A DNA stretch of 21,254 bases from a virus. The stretch spans positions 1-21,254 of the IMG/VR virus record IMGVR_UViG_3300043543_000325; one strand, given 5' to 3'. The notes below the pieces were generated by a model. The model worked only from the letters and a program-made list of their open reading frames with translations, was not told where the DNA came from and made no database searches. A program made the position numbers and the translations under genes. Shown here piece by piece: positions 1 to 4,966 of the stretch (position 1 is its first letter; the number at the start of each line of letters is the position of its first letter).

Positions 1-26
1 CGGACATCGAGGGCATCTGACATCGC

Positions 27-344
27 ATGGACGGGCTGTTCCGCCGCGTCAGCCCCGACGGCGAGGAACTGGTGACTGCCCAGGAGGCCGCGCGCCTCCT
101 GGGCGTCTCAGTGCGCACCGTCCAGCGTTGGGTCAGGGCGGGACGGCTCCGCGCTGTGCAGGAGCCCGCCGCTGGGGGACACAGGCTGCTGATCTACCGA
201 GCTGACTGCCAGCGCGAAGCCCTGCGGTCGCCCGATCCAGCTGGCGGCGGTCTGCCAGGGCTCGCTGGGCTTGAGCGCCCACGTGAAACGAGGGATGACG
301 TTGACGGAGCTCATCGCCGTCCCAGTCGCAGGACGGGCCAGTAG
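27..344 (+). CDS. Helix-turn-helix protein, excisionase/MerR-like (HTH_17 type)
   Basis: This 105-residue protein is the only convincing plus-strand gene. Residues 16-63 form a winged helix-turn-helix of the HTH_17/MerR type: 'VTAQEAARLLGVSVRTVQRW' is the helix-turn-helix and 'GGHRLLIYRAD' is the wing. Such small proteins act as phage excisionases or repressor-like DNA binders. An in-frame TGA at 18-20 limits the start to the ATG at 27; no good ribosome site precedes it. Third-position GC bias is strong up to about base 225 and then fades, so the last 40 residues look like read-through of another module rather than an evolved domain. It converges on and overlaps the minus-strand genes. The domain call is firm; the exact role (Xis, repressor or other) is not known. 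Confidence 0.72.
   Translation: MDGLFRRVSPDGEELVTAQEAARLLGVSVRTVQRWVRAGRLRAVQEPAAGGHRLLIYRADCQREALRSPDPAGGGLPGLAGLERPRETRDDVDGAHRRPSRRTGQ
108..314 (-). CDS. Small hypothetical protein, possibly truncated, antisense to the HTH gene
   Basis: This 68-codon frame starts with an ATG that overlaps the previous gene's stop as ATGA, the same coupling used throughout the operon. Its first 30 or so residues (starting 'MSSVNVIPRFTWALKPSEPW') have the third-position GC bias of a real gene. From about base 225 down to the stop it lies antisense to the well-supported helix-turn-helix domain, and its last part is low-complexity and Ser/Pro rich. It may be the 5' part of a minus-strand gene cut by recombination near 225. 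I recognise no family, and a chance frame cannot be excluded. Confidence 0.35.
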   Translation of the reverse strand: MSSVNVIPRFTWALKPSEPWQTAASWIGRPQGFALAVSSVDQQPVSPSGGLLHSAEPSRPDPTLDGAH

Positions 345-526
345 CGCCGTCCGATGAGGATGCGCAGGTACGGCGGCCAGCGTCGGTAGACCCAACGGAT
401 GATGTTCCCGCCGTCCTCGCGGTTGAGGTCGCCGAGGCGCAGGTGCCGGCACCGGCGCTGGCAGCGCTCGTGCTCGCGATCCACGTTCCAGCCGTGCTCG
501 TCCACCCACGCCCGGAAGACGTACAT
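311..526 (-). CDS. Small basic hypothetical phage protein
   Basis: The product is 71 residues, rich in Arg and Trp, with the segments 'NIIRWVYRRWPPYLR' and 'IGRRYWPVLRLGRR' near its C-terminus. The ATG at 526 follows a GGGAGG ribosome site 8-9 bases upstream and lies 3 bases after the previous gene's stop. The frame ends in an ATGA overlap with the next minus-strand frame. It has no signal peptide or recognisable domain. The two cysteines in 'CQRRC' do not make a clear zinc site. The strong positive charge would suit nucleic-acid or membrane binding, but that is a guess. The call rests on operon position and ribosome site, not on homology. Confidence 0.55.
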   Translation of the reverse strand: MYVFRAWVDEHGWNVDREHERCQRRCRHLRLGDLNREDGGNIIRWVYRRWPPYLRILIGRRYWPVLRLGRR

Positions 527-529
527 CTA

Positions 530-742
530 TCAGCCCTCCCGGAAGCGGGCGAGGGCGTGCGTGCTCGCCCCCCCGTCGAGGATGTCCATCAGCTCGAGGA
601 TGGCGGCAGCGGCCTCCTCGTCCTCGGCGCGCCGGCAGCCCTCTAGGAGCAGGGCGAGCGCACCGATCGCGAGCGTCGGTTGCAGTCCGCCAGCCATCAG
701 CCGCTGGAACGTGCGGTACAGGTCGGAGCGGAGGTCGTTCAC
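530..742 (-). CDS. Small helical hypothetical protein
   Basis: This 70-residue product starts at the GTG at 742, which overlaps the metallophosphoesterase stop as GTGA. It looks all-helical: 'LYRTFQRLMAGG' followed by a Leu/Ala-rich helix ('TLAIGALALLLEGCRRAEDE') and a second acidic helix ('AAAAILELMDILDGG'). The hydrophobic stretch is short and broken by charges, so a membrane segment is unlikely. The tight coupling suggests it is made in step with the phosphoesterase. I do not recognise a family. Confidence 0.6.
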   Translation of the reverse strand: MNDLRSDLYRTFQRLMAGGLQPTLAIGALALLLEGCRRAEDEEAAAAILELMDILDGGASTHALARFREG

Positions 743-1587
743 CAGTCCTCCTCCCTCGGCTCGAACGTGTAGACGACCTCGAACCGGGTCAGCGGCGACA
801 GTCCCTTCGGGTGCAGCCCGATCTCGACGATGACGCCACCGACCTCGGAGACGAGCGACTTGCCAGCCATCCACGGCGTCTGCGCCTGGAAGGACGGGAG
901 CTGCAGCGCGAGGACGTTCCGGTAGTAGATGGCGCAGAACTTGTGGAAGTTGCCGATGAGGCTGACGTGAGGGCGGCGCTCCACGGACAGGGACTCGATG
1001 TGCTTCTGCGCCTTGTACGAGTAGGCGTAGGCGCTGCCGGTGTTGAGGTGCGTGACCTCGATGCGGGTGTTCCGGAAGGTCAGGTAGCCCAGCGACTTGC
1101 CGAGGTACTGGATGTCCTCACGCTGCTCGGCTAGGGCTCGGATCATGTCCGGGCCGCCATCGAGGGTCCACCAATCGTCGTGGTTCCCCGAGATCATGTA
1201 CCAGGGTCGCCCGGTCACGGGCAGCGACTCGGCGATGTAGTCGAGCGCCGCGTCATAGGTGTGCTTGAAGACCTCGTGCGGGTTGCGGTGGCGCGCGGTC
1301 GGCCCGTCGCCGACATCGCCAGCGTGGATGAAGGCGTCCACCTTCGCCCGGCGGGTGGCGTAGGCGCAGAACTCCCGCAACGCCGTCAGCTGCTGGTAGC
1401 GCGAGCCGAGGTGCGTGCAGGACACGACCGCGAGCTTCAACCTCTCCTTGCCGGTGAGATGGTCGAGCGAGATCGTCTCCGCCTTCGGAGGCGCGGGTCG
1501 CTGCACCACGTACCCGCGCTGCTCGAGGACGCCGATGAGCTCCTGCTCGTCCAGGCTGTCGGCGACCAGCCGCTCTACCTCGGACAT
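739..1587 (-). CDS. Calcineurin-like metallophosphoesterase with altered metal motifs
   Basis: The 282-residue protein has the order of motifs of the calcineurin-like phosphoesterases, hydrolases of phosphodiesters or phosphomonoesters that use two metal ions; phage members are often linked to DNA processing. Visible motifs are 'VVSCTHLGS' (residues 54-62), GDVGD (90-94), SGNHD (133-137), His180 and 'IGNFH' (211-215). Two usual metal ligands differ: the motif I Asp (D-x-H) is Cys57, encoded by TGC at 1419-1417, and the first His of the final GHxH is Asn213. Residues 1-45 form a charged helical N-terminal extension. The ATG at 1587 is preceded by GGGGGAG and overlaps the upstream gene by 13 bases. 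The fold call is secure. Whether it is a normal enzyme is open, and the substrate is unknown. Confidence 0.85.
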   Translation of the reverse strand: MSEVERLVADSLDEQELIGVLEQRGYVVQRPAPPKAETISLDHLTGKERLKLAVVSCTHLGSRYQQLTALREFCAYATRRAKVDAFIHAGDVGDGPTARHRNPHEVFKHTYDAALDYIAESLPVTGRPWYMISGNHDDWWTLDGGPDMIRALAEQREDIQYLGKSLGYLTFRNTRIEVTHLNTGSAYAYSYKAQKHIESLSVERRPHVSLIGNFHKFCAIYYRNVLALQLPSFQAQTPWMAGKSLVSEVGGVIVEIGLHPKGLSPLTRFEVVYTFEPREEDW

Positions 1588-1835
1588 GAGCACTCCCCCT
1601 TGAGGTGGCGGTCCACGCTGGTGCGGCCGACGTGGAGCCCGAAGCGGTCGCGGAGGATGCGCCAGACGGTCATGGTGACCGGCCTGCGGCCGCTCGCCCT
1701 CGCCCGCACGAGCGCCGCGACGTACTCGGCGGCCGGCCCCTCGAGGTCGTTCGCCCAGCACCTGGTGCCGGGCCTGCTGCCCTCGAACGAGGCTGCGATC
1801 AGCGCCTCGAGGTCCTGCTCTCCCCGGTGAGCCAT
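1575..1835 (-). CDS. Small HTH-like hypothetical phage protein
   Basis: The product is 86 residues. The ATG at 1835 is chosen because GGAGG lies 6 bases upstream; the open frame extends a little further but has no better start. The C-terminal half reads like a helix-turn-helix: 'PVTMTVWRILRDRFG' then 'VGRTSVDRHLKGECSC', similar in pattern to small DNA-binding phage proteins whose recognition helix ends in an R-H-x-x-G-x-C segment. Three cysteines (Cys26 and the C-terminal CSC pair) are present but do not form a standard zinc motif. It sits between a zinc-ribbon protein and the phosphoesterase. A DNA-binding role is an inference from the pattern only. Confidence 0.6.
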   Translation of the reverse strand: MAHRGEQDLEALIAASFEGSRPGTRCWANDLEGPAAEYVAALVRARASGRRPVTMTVWRILRDRFGLHVGRTSVDRHLKGECSCPR

Positions 1836-1843
1836 GAGACCTC

Positions 1844-2011
1844 CTATGCGTCTACGTCCCAGTCGTGCTCGCACCACAGGCAGTGCAGCCAGACGTGGGC
1901 ACGTTCTCCCTCCGTGGTCGGTAGCTCCAGCCTCCTGACGGCGCTCGCGTCGTACCCGCAGGCGGGACAGCGGAAGCCCGCAGCGGTCCAGGAGCCCTCA
2001 CGAGCGTCCAT
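1844..2011 (-). CDS. Zinc-ribbon mini-protein
   Basis: This 55-residue protein has two cysteine knuckles, CPAC at residues 15-18 and CLWC at 44-47, separated by a basic and acidic linker. That is the spacing of a single zinc ribbon. The ATG at 2011 overlaps the upstream gene by 14 bases, and AGGAG lies about 10 bases before it. Zinc ribbons of this size in phages usually mediate nucleic-acid or protein contacts; nothing in the sequence chooses between them. The C-terminus is acidic ('CEHDWDVDA'). Confidence 0.65.
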   Translation of the reverse strand: MDAREGSWTAAGFRCPACGYDASAVRRLELPTTEGERAHVWLHCLWCEHDWDVDA

Positions 2012-2261
2012 CGGCGTGCGTCTCCTGCCAGGCAACGGCGAGGCAGCGCCACGCCGCGTGCACGAGCGGATGGCATCCCGAGTCCGGGTCCTCCGTCTCG
2101 CCCGTCTCCCAGCGCCGCAGGTGCCGGTACATCGCCTCGATGTGGGAGTGGTCCACCTTCCAGTGGGGCTTCTTGCCCGCCGCACGCTTGCGCGCGCCGT
2201 CCTTGGTCGGACCCATCAGCAGCGCGAGGAACTCGCGCAGGATCTCGTCCTGTTCGTTCAC
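1998..2261 (-). CDS. dATP/dGTP diphosphohydrolase-like domain protein, short form
   Basis: The 87-residue product carries 'MYRHLRRWETGETEDPDSG' followed by 'CHPLVHAAWRCLAVAWQE'. This matches the closing half of the phage DUF5664 (dATP/dGTP diphosphohydrolase, all-alpha NTP pyrophosphatase-like) family, whose pattern is RH-x(2)-W-x(2)-GE-x-D-x-[ED]-SG-x-[PH]-H-x(2)-HA. Family members pyrophosphorolyse or dephosphorylate dNTPs and are usually longer. Here the front part is only 'GKKPHWKVDHSHIEAM' after a short charged helix, so some metal-binding residues may be missing. The start is GTG at 2261, overlapping the HAD gene's stop as GTGA. The resemblance is clear by eye; the activity is not proven. 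Confidence 0.55.
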   Translation of the reverse strand: MNEQDEILREFLALLMGPTKDGARKRAAGKKPHWKVDHSHIEAMYRHLRRWETGETEDPDSGCHPLVHAAWRCLAVAWQETHADGRS

Positions 2262-2599
2262 GACTTGTCACCTTGCCAGTTGAGCGGGTTCCAGGCGCGG
2301 TCGTCGACGTAGAGGCCAGCGACCGGCTTATCGGTCACGACGTCGTAGACGACCTCGCGCAGGCCGTTGTGGCGGAGCCAGTCCATGATGCGGGGCAGGT
2401 GGCTCGCGGGTCGCGCCGTCCAGATCACGACCTCGTACCCCTCGCGGAAGAAGTGGACGGCGAGGTCCACGCCGTCGGGCCTCGGAGCGCCGATGCCGGC
2501 GCGGGGCCAGACGTCCTCGGCCAGCACGCCGTCGAGGTCGATGACCACGCGGGTGTGCCCGGGCGGGACGACAGGGTAGCCCTCATCGCTGAGTTGCAA
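2258..2599 (-). CDS. HAD-like phosphatase/hydrolase
   Basis: The product (113 residues from TTG 2599) has the complete HAD motif series: DLDGV (Asp21, Asp23), the threonine of 'VVIWTARP' (Thr61), Lys91 in 'DKPVAG', and 'YVDDRAWN' (Asp99/Asp100). HAD enzymes remove phosphates through an aspartyl phosphate; phage versions of this size are thought to act on nucleotides or 5'-phosphates. No ATG is available. TTG at 2599 has GGGGAG about 7 bases upstream and overlaps the previous gene by 17 bases; another TTG at 2614 is a longer alternative with a weaker site. It lacks a large cap domain, so a small or exposed substrate is likely. Confidence 0.8.
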   Translation of the reverse strand: MQLSDEGYPVVPPGHTRVVIDLDGVLAEDVWPRAGIGAPRPDGVDLAVHFFREGYEVVIWTARPASHLPRIMDWLRHNGLREVVYDVVTDKPVAGLYVDDRAWNPLNWQGDKS

Positions 2600-2819
2600 T
2601 ATCGGTCTCCCCAAGGCTGCGGATCTCCATCACGCAGACGCGCGGGATGGTCGTGACGGCGCGCCACTCCTCCTCGCCGATGCGCTCCCCGGCGACCGAG
2701 ATCGCCGCCGCGTCCCGCGTGTCCAGGAGCCACCCCGTGGTCTCCACGGTTACAAGTTTCGGCACCTCGTCCAGGGCGAACGTGGCGTCGAGCCAGGTCA
2801 CCGTGACCAGCTCAGGCAT
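2583..2819 (-). CDS. Conserved-type hypothetical phage protein, beta-rich
   Basis: The 78-residue product overlaps the serine protease stop as ATGA at 2819. It alternates short beta-like segments: 'LVTVTWLDATFALDE', 'LVTVETTGWLLDTRD', 'AAAISVAGERIGEEEWRAV', 'TTIPRVCVMEIRSLGE'. The layout 'V-T-x-x-W-D ... T-x-G-W-L-x(6)-A-x-x-I-S-V ... T-x-I-P-R' resembles a small beta-barrel protein common in phage accessory regions that has no assigned function. It contains no signal, membrane segment or catalytic motif. It sits between the protease and the HAD protein in a coupled string. Confidence 0.65.
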   Translation of the reverse strand: MPELVTVTWLDATFALDEVPKLVTVETTGWLLDTRDAAAISVAGERIGEEEWRAVTTIPRVCVMEIRSLGETDIATQR

Positions 2820-3625
2820 CACTTGTCCTCCTCGGGGTTCTCCTTCCGGTGGAGCTTGTCGGCCTCGAGCAGGCGCTTGCGGGTCTCCGCCTCGCCCTCC
2901 TCGGTGAAGGCCGGGTCGTAGATGAACCGGAACATCTGCTTCTCGAGGAAGTCGTAGACCCGCGTGATCGGGATGGAGTACGACAGGTGCGTCACGGCGC
3001 TCGAGCCGAGGAAGCCGGTCACCGCCACGCGAGAGGGAACGCCGATGAACTCCCGGGTCTCTGCGAGGAACGTGCCGCCGCCGCTGTTCCCGTAGATCGA
3101 GGGGGCGGTGCAGAGCCAGTACTCCTTGCTGTCGATCTCGCGCCCGAAGACGGAGATGACGCCCTGCGTGAGCACCGGCGGCTCGCCGAGCCCGCAGCCG
3201 ACGGTGATGATGGGCTCGCCCACGAGCAGGCGGGACTCCTCCCCTCGAGGGAACATCTTCGCCACCGCCGGCACCGGGTCGGTTCCCCGGAGCTTCAGCA
3301 GCGCCAGGTCCTCGTCCTTGTCGTAGGCGACGATCTCTGCCTCGATGGCGTTCGCCCCGACCACCCGGGAGCTCCAGCGGTAGTTGAAGAAGTGAACCTC
3401 CACGAGGTCGCGCTCGTCCCGCTTGACGTTCTTCTGCAGGACCGGGTCCCACTTCTCCACCACGCGCACCGCGTCGTCGATGACGTGCTGGTTGGTGAGC
3501 ACGTAGGTCGAGACCTGCCCCGGCTCGCCCTGCGAGTAGATGACGGTGCCGGAGCCCCCGGCGCGCTTGGTGCGCACGCGCACGCAGGCCTTCAGCACCT
3601 CCGAGTGCAGCTGCTCGAGGTTCAT
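2819..3625 (-). CDS. Trypsin-like (HtrA/DegP-type) serine protease, no signal peptide
   Basis: The 268-residue protein shows the chymotrypsin-fold triad in order: His47 in 'VLTNQHVID', Asp106 in 'DKDEDLALLKL' and Ser181 in 'YGNSGGGTF'. These surroundings are those of HtrA/DegP S1C proteases ('TN.HV', 'D.DLALLK', 'GNSGG'). It has no PDZ domain and no signal peptide, so it should act in the cytoplasm or in the particle. The C-terminal 45 residues are a charged helix ('TEEGEAETRKRLLEADK'). The ATG at 3625 has GGGAGG 6 bases upstream. Neighbours are two small unknown genes in a coupled accessory cluster after the lysis genes. The protease call is firm; the substrate (host factor, phage protein or defence protein) is unknown. 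Confidence 0.88.
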   Translation of the reverse strand: MNLEQLHSEVLKACVRVRTKRAGGSGTVIYSQGEPGQVSTYVLTNQHVIDDAVRVVEKWDPVLQKNVKRDERDLVEVHFFNYRWSSRVVGANAIEAEIVAYDKDEDLALLKLRGTDPVPAVAKMFPRGEESRLLVGEPIITVGCGLGEPPVLTQGVISVFGREIDSKEYWLCTAPSIYGNSGGGTFLAETREFIGVPSRVAVTGFLGSSAVTHLSYSIPITRVYDFLEKQMFRFIYDPAFTEEGEAETRKRLLEADKLHRKENPEEDK

Positions 3626-3801
3626 CGCTCACCTCCCGGGCGCACGAACAGCGCGGGGTTGACGGCCCACCCGATCTTCGAGAGCGCCGCCATCACGTCC
3701 GGGTCACCCCGCTCGATGAGCGCGGCCAGCACCTTGAGCACCCGCCGCGCGTACTGGAGCTCGTGCTCCGTGACCTCGGGACCGTCTTCCCTGATGGGCA
3801 T
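3622..3801 (-). CDS. Small hypothetical protein
   Basis: This 59-residue product is well framed: its ATG follows directly after the upstream TAG (TAG-ATG) with GGAGG 8 bases before it, and its TGA overlaps the protease ATG. The first two thirds are predicted helix ('EHELQYARRVLKVLAALIE') and the end is 'SKIGWAVNPALFVRPGGER'. It has no membrane segment or known motif. Coupling to the protease gene makes an adaptor or inhibitor role possible, but nothing in the sequence shows it. Confidence 0.6.
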   Translation of the reverse strand: MPIREDGPEVTEHELQYARRVLKVLAALIERGDPDVMAALSKIGWAVNPALFVRPGGER

Positions 3802-4170
3802 CTACTCCACCTCCTCGTAGGTGACGTCGAAGTGGGAGAGCGCCCAGCTGTAGAGCGCGAGCAGCCCGCCGAGACGCAGCGGACGGTCGAACCCGAGCCA
3901 GGTCGCACCGATGGAGCCGGTGAGGGCTCCGATGAGGCTGAAGGTGAGCCAGCGTGGGAGGTAGTAGGCGGTGACGTACGTGAGCGGGGGCAGAGCGTCG
4001 TCCTTGCGCAGCAGCGCGATGCCCTCGGGGATCCCGAAGCAGACAGCGGCGAGGACGGCCCAGACGCGGAAGGGGAGGAGGAAGGCGGCGACGATGAGTC
4101 CGACGGCCACGACGAGCCACATCGCGAGCCAGGGCCTTGACCATCGCGACGGGCGTTCAGGCCAGGTCAT
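3802..4170 (-). CDS. Small multi-pass membrane protein, holin-like candidate
   Basis: The 122-residue protein has a short basic N-terminus (about 13 residues) and at least three membrane segments: residues 14-33, 36-54 and 74-93, with a weaker hydrophobic stretch at 99-113. It ends in an acidic tail ('DVTYEEVE'). Size, number of helices and position just after two cell-wall hydrolases fit a holin. The family is not recognisable and phage membrane proteins of other function look the same. The ATG at 4170 overlaps the CAP-fragment stop as ATGA. Confidence 0.65.
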   Translation of the reverse strand: MTWPERPSRWSRPWLAMWLVVAVGLIVAAFLLPFRVWAVLAAVCFGIPEGIALLRKDDALPPLTYVTAYYLPRWLTFSLIGALTGSIGATWLGFDRPLRLGGLLALYSWALSHFDVTYEEVE

Positions 4171-4277
4171 CGCGGCCTCCAGACCCGGCGGGCGTAGACG
4201 ATCCCGATGCCCACTCGCTCGTAGCGGCAGTTGAGCATGTTCTCGCGATGCTCCGGAGAGCGCATGAACCTACGCAC
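4167..4277 (-). CDS. 36-residue CAP/SCP-domain C-terminal fragment
   Basis: The peptide carries 'FMRSPEHRENMLNCRYERVG' followed by 'IGIVYAR', which matches the end of bacterial CAP (SCP/PR-1) domains ('W.SPGHR.NILN..F..vGvGva'). Full CAP domains are about 120-130 residues; the front part is absent, and the upstream frame is occupied by the holin-like gene in another frame and contains no CAP sequence. A start at GTG 4277 is supported by AGGAGG 4 bases upstream, inside the end of the preceding gene; ATG 4265 is the alternative. It is coupled to the next gene by ATGA. It is either a decayed remnant or a retained micro-protein; the strong ribosome site and intact frame favour translation. Confidence 0.5.
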   Translation of the reverse strand: MRRFMRSPEHRENMLNCRYERVGIGIVYARRVWRPR

Positions 4278-4515
4278 GCTTCCTCCTGCTGCGCATCTCG
4301 CGGATCTCGTCGACGAGTTCGCGCTCCTGCGCGGTGTGCCGATGGAACTCGTCACTCATGGCGCGGGTCGCCCGCACCAGCTCGTCGAGGACGGCGGTGA
4401 CCTTGCTCATGTGGTTCGCGAGGAACTGGACGAACAGGTAGACGGTCGCGGCGAGCGCGACGAGAACCGCGACAGCGAGTCCGTAGTCGAGCAGCGAGAA
4501 GGGGAAGTACGTCAC
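4270..4515 (-). CDS. One-helix membrane protein with coiled coil, holin/spanin-like
   Basis: The 81-residue product begins at GTG 4515, 1 base after the lytic transglycosylase stop. Residues 10-31 are one strong membrane helix ('YGLAVAVLVALAATVYLFVQ'). A charged helix with heptad character follows (about 33-75, 'VTAVLDELVRATRAMSDEFH'), ending in a basic cluster 'RSRRKRA'. This architecture fits small holin-like or lysis-accessory proteins next to endolysins. No lipobox is present, so a classical spanin is unlikely. Its 3' end overlaps the CAP fragment and supplies that gene's ribosome site. Confidence 0.65.
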   Translation of the reverse strand: MTYFPFSLLDYGLAVAVLVALAATVYLFVQFLANHMSKVTAVLDELVRATRAMSDEFHRHTAQERELVDEIREMRSRRKRA

Positions 4516-4516
4516 G

Positions 4517-4957
4517 TCAGTACCCCCGGTAGTAGGGTCGGAGCTTGGCGACCGTCCAGTCGGGATGCTCCATCCAGGTCCGCAGCACGAGACCCGGACC
4601 ACGGTCGTCGCGAGCGAGCAGCTTGCTGAGGCCGCCGTAGCCGCCGTAGCCCTGGAGCTCCGAGCGGATGTAGCGGATGGCGACCTCGACTGCCTGCACG
4701 GGGTCCGTGTAGCTGATGCGCCCGATGAACCCGCTCCGCTGCGCCGATGCGTACATCCCCTCGGCGAGCTGCATCATGCCCCGGCAGCCCGGGCAGACGG
4801 TGGAGACGACGTAGGGATCCCAGTCGGACTCGTAGCGTGCGATGACCTCCAGCGGCACCTGCCACTTGGCCGGTACGCCGACGCGCTTGCGCGCACGCTC
4901 GACGACCCACCGACCGAGCGGCGGGGTTCCGACGAAGTGCTCGGCCGGGTAGTCCAT
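4517..4957 (-). CDS. Lytic transglycosylase (SLT/goose-lysozyme fold)
   Basis: The 146-residue protein carries the SLT hallmarks: catalytic Glu43 in 'IARYESDWDP', then 'GCRGMMQLAEGMY' (the G-x-MQL motif, residues 57-69), a repeated-substrate helix 'DPVQAVEVAIRYIRSE', and 'LRPYYRGY' at the end. These enzymes cleave the MurNAc-GlcNAc bond of peptidoglycan to give anhydro-muropeptides. It has no signal peptide, so it needs a holin or acts from the tail. The ATG at 4957 follows GGAG with 7 bases between. A CPGC cysteine pair (55-58) sits just before the GMMQL motif, unusual for the family. It is next to a second peptidoglycan hydrolase and two membrane proteins, so a lysis role is most likely. 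Confidence 0.85.
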   Translation of the reverse strand: MDYPAEHFVGTPPLGRWVVERARKRVGVPAKWQVPLEVIARYESDWDPYVVSTVCPGCRGMMQLAEGMYASAQRSGFIGRISYTDPVQAVEVAIRYIRSELQGYGGYGGLSKLLARDDRGPGLVLRTWMEHPDWTVAKLRPYYRGY

Positions 4958-4966
4958 CTCAGCTCC

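Noticed and set aside
2849-3820. Plus-strand open frame of 323 codons opposite the serine protease
   Set aside because: The minus strand carries the complete protease triad; the plus frame is low-complexity Val/Leu/Arg/Glu sequence.
4167-4355. A 62-codon version of the CAP fragment starting at 4355
   Set aside because: The extra N-terminal residues are a shadow of the holin-like gene with no CAP similarity; the AGGAGG site points to GTG 4277.
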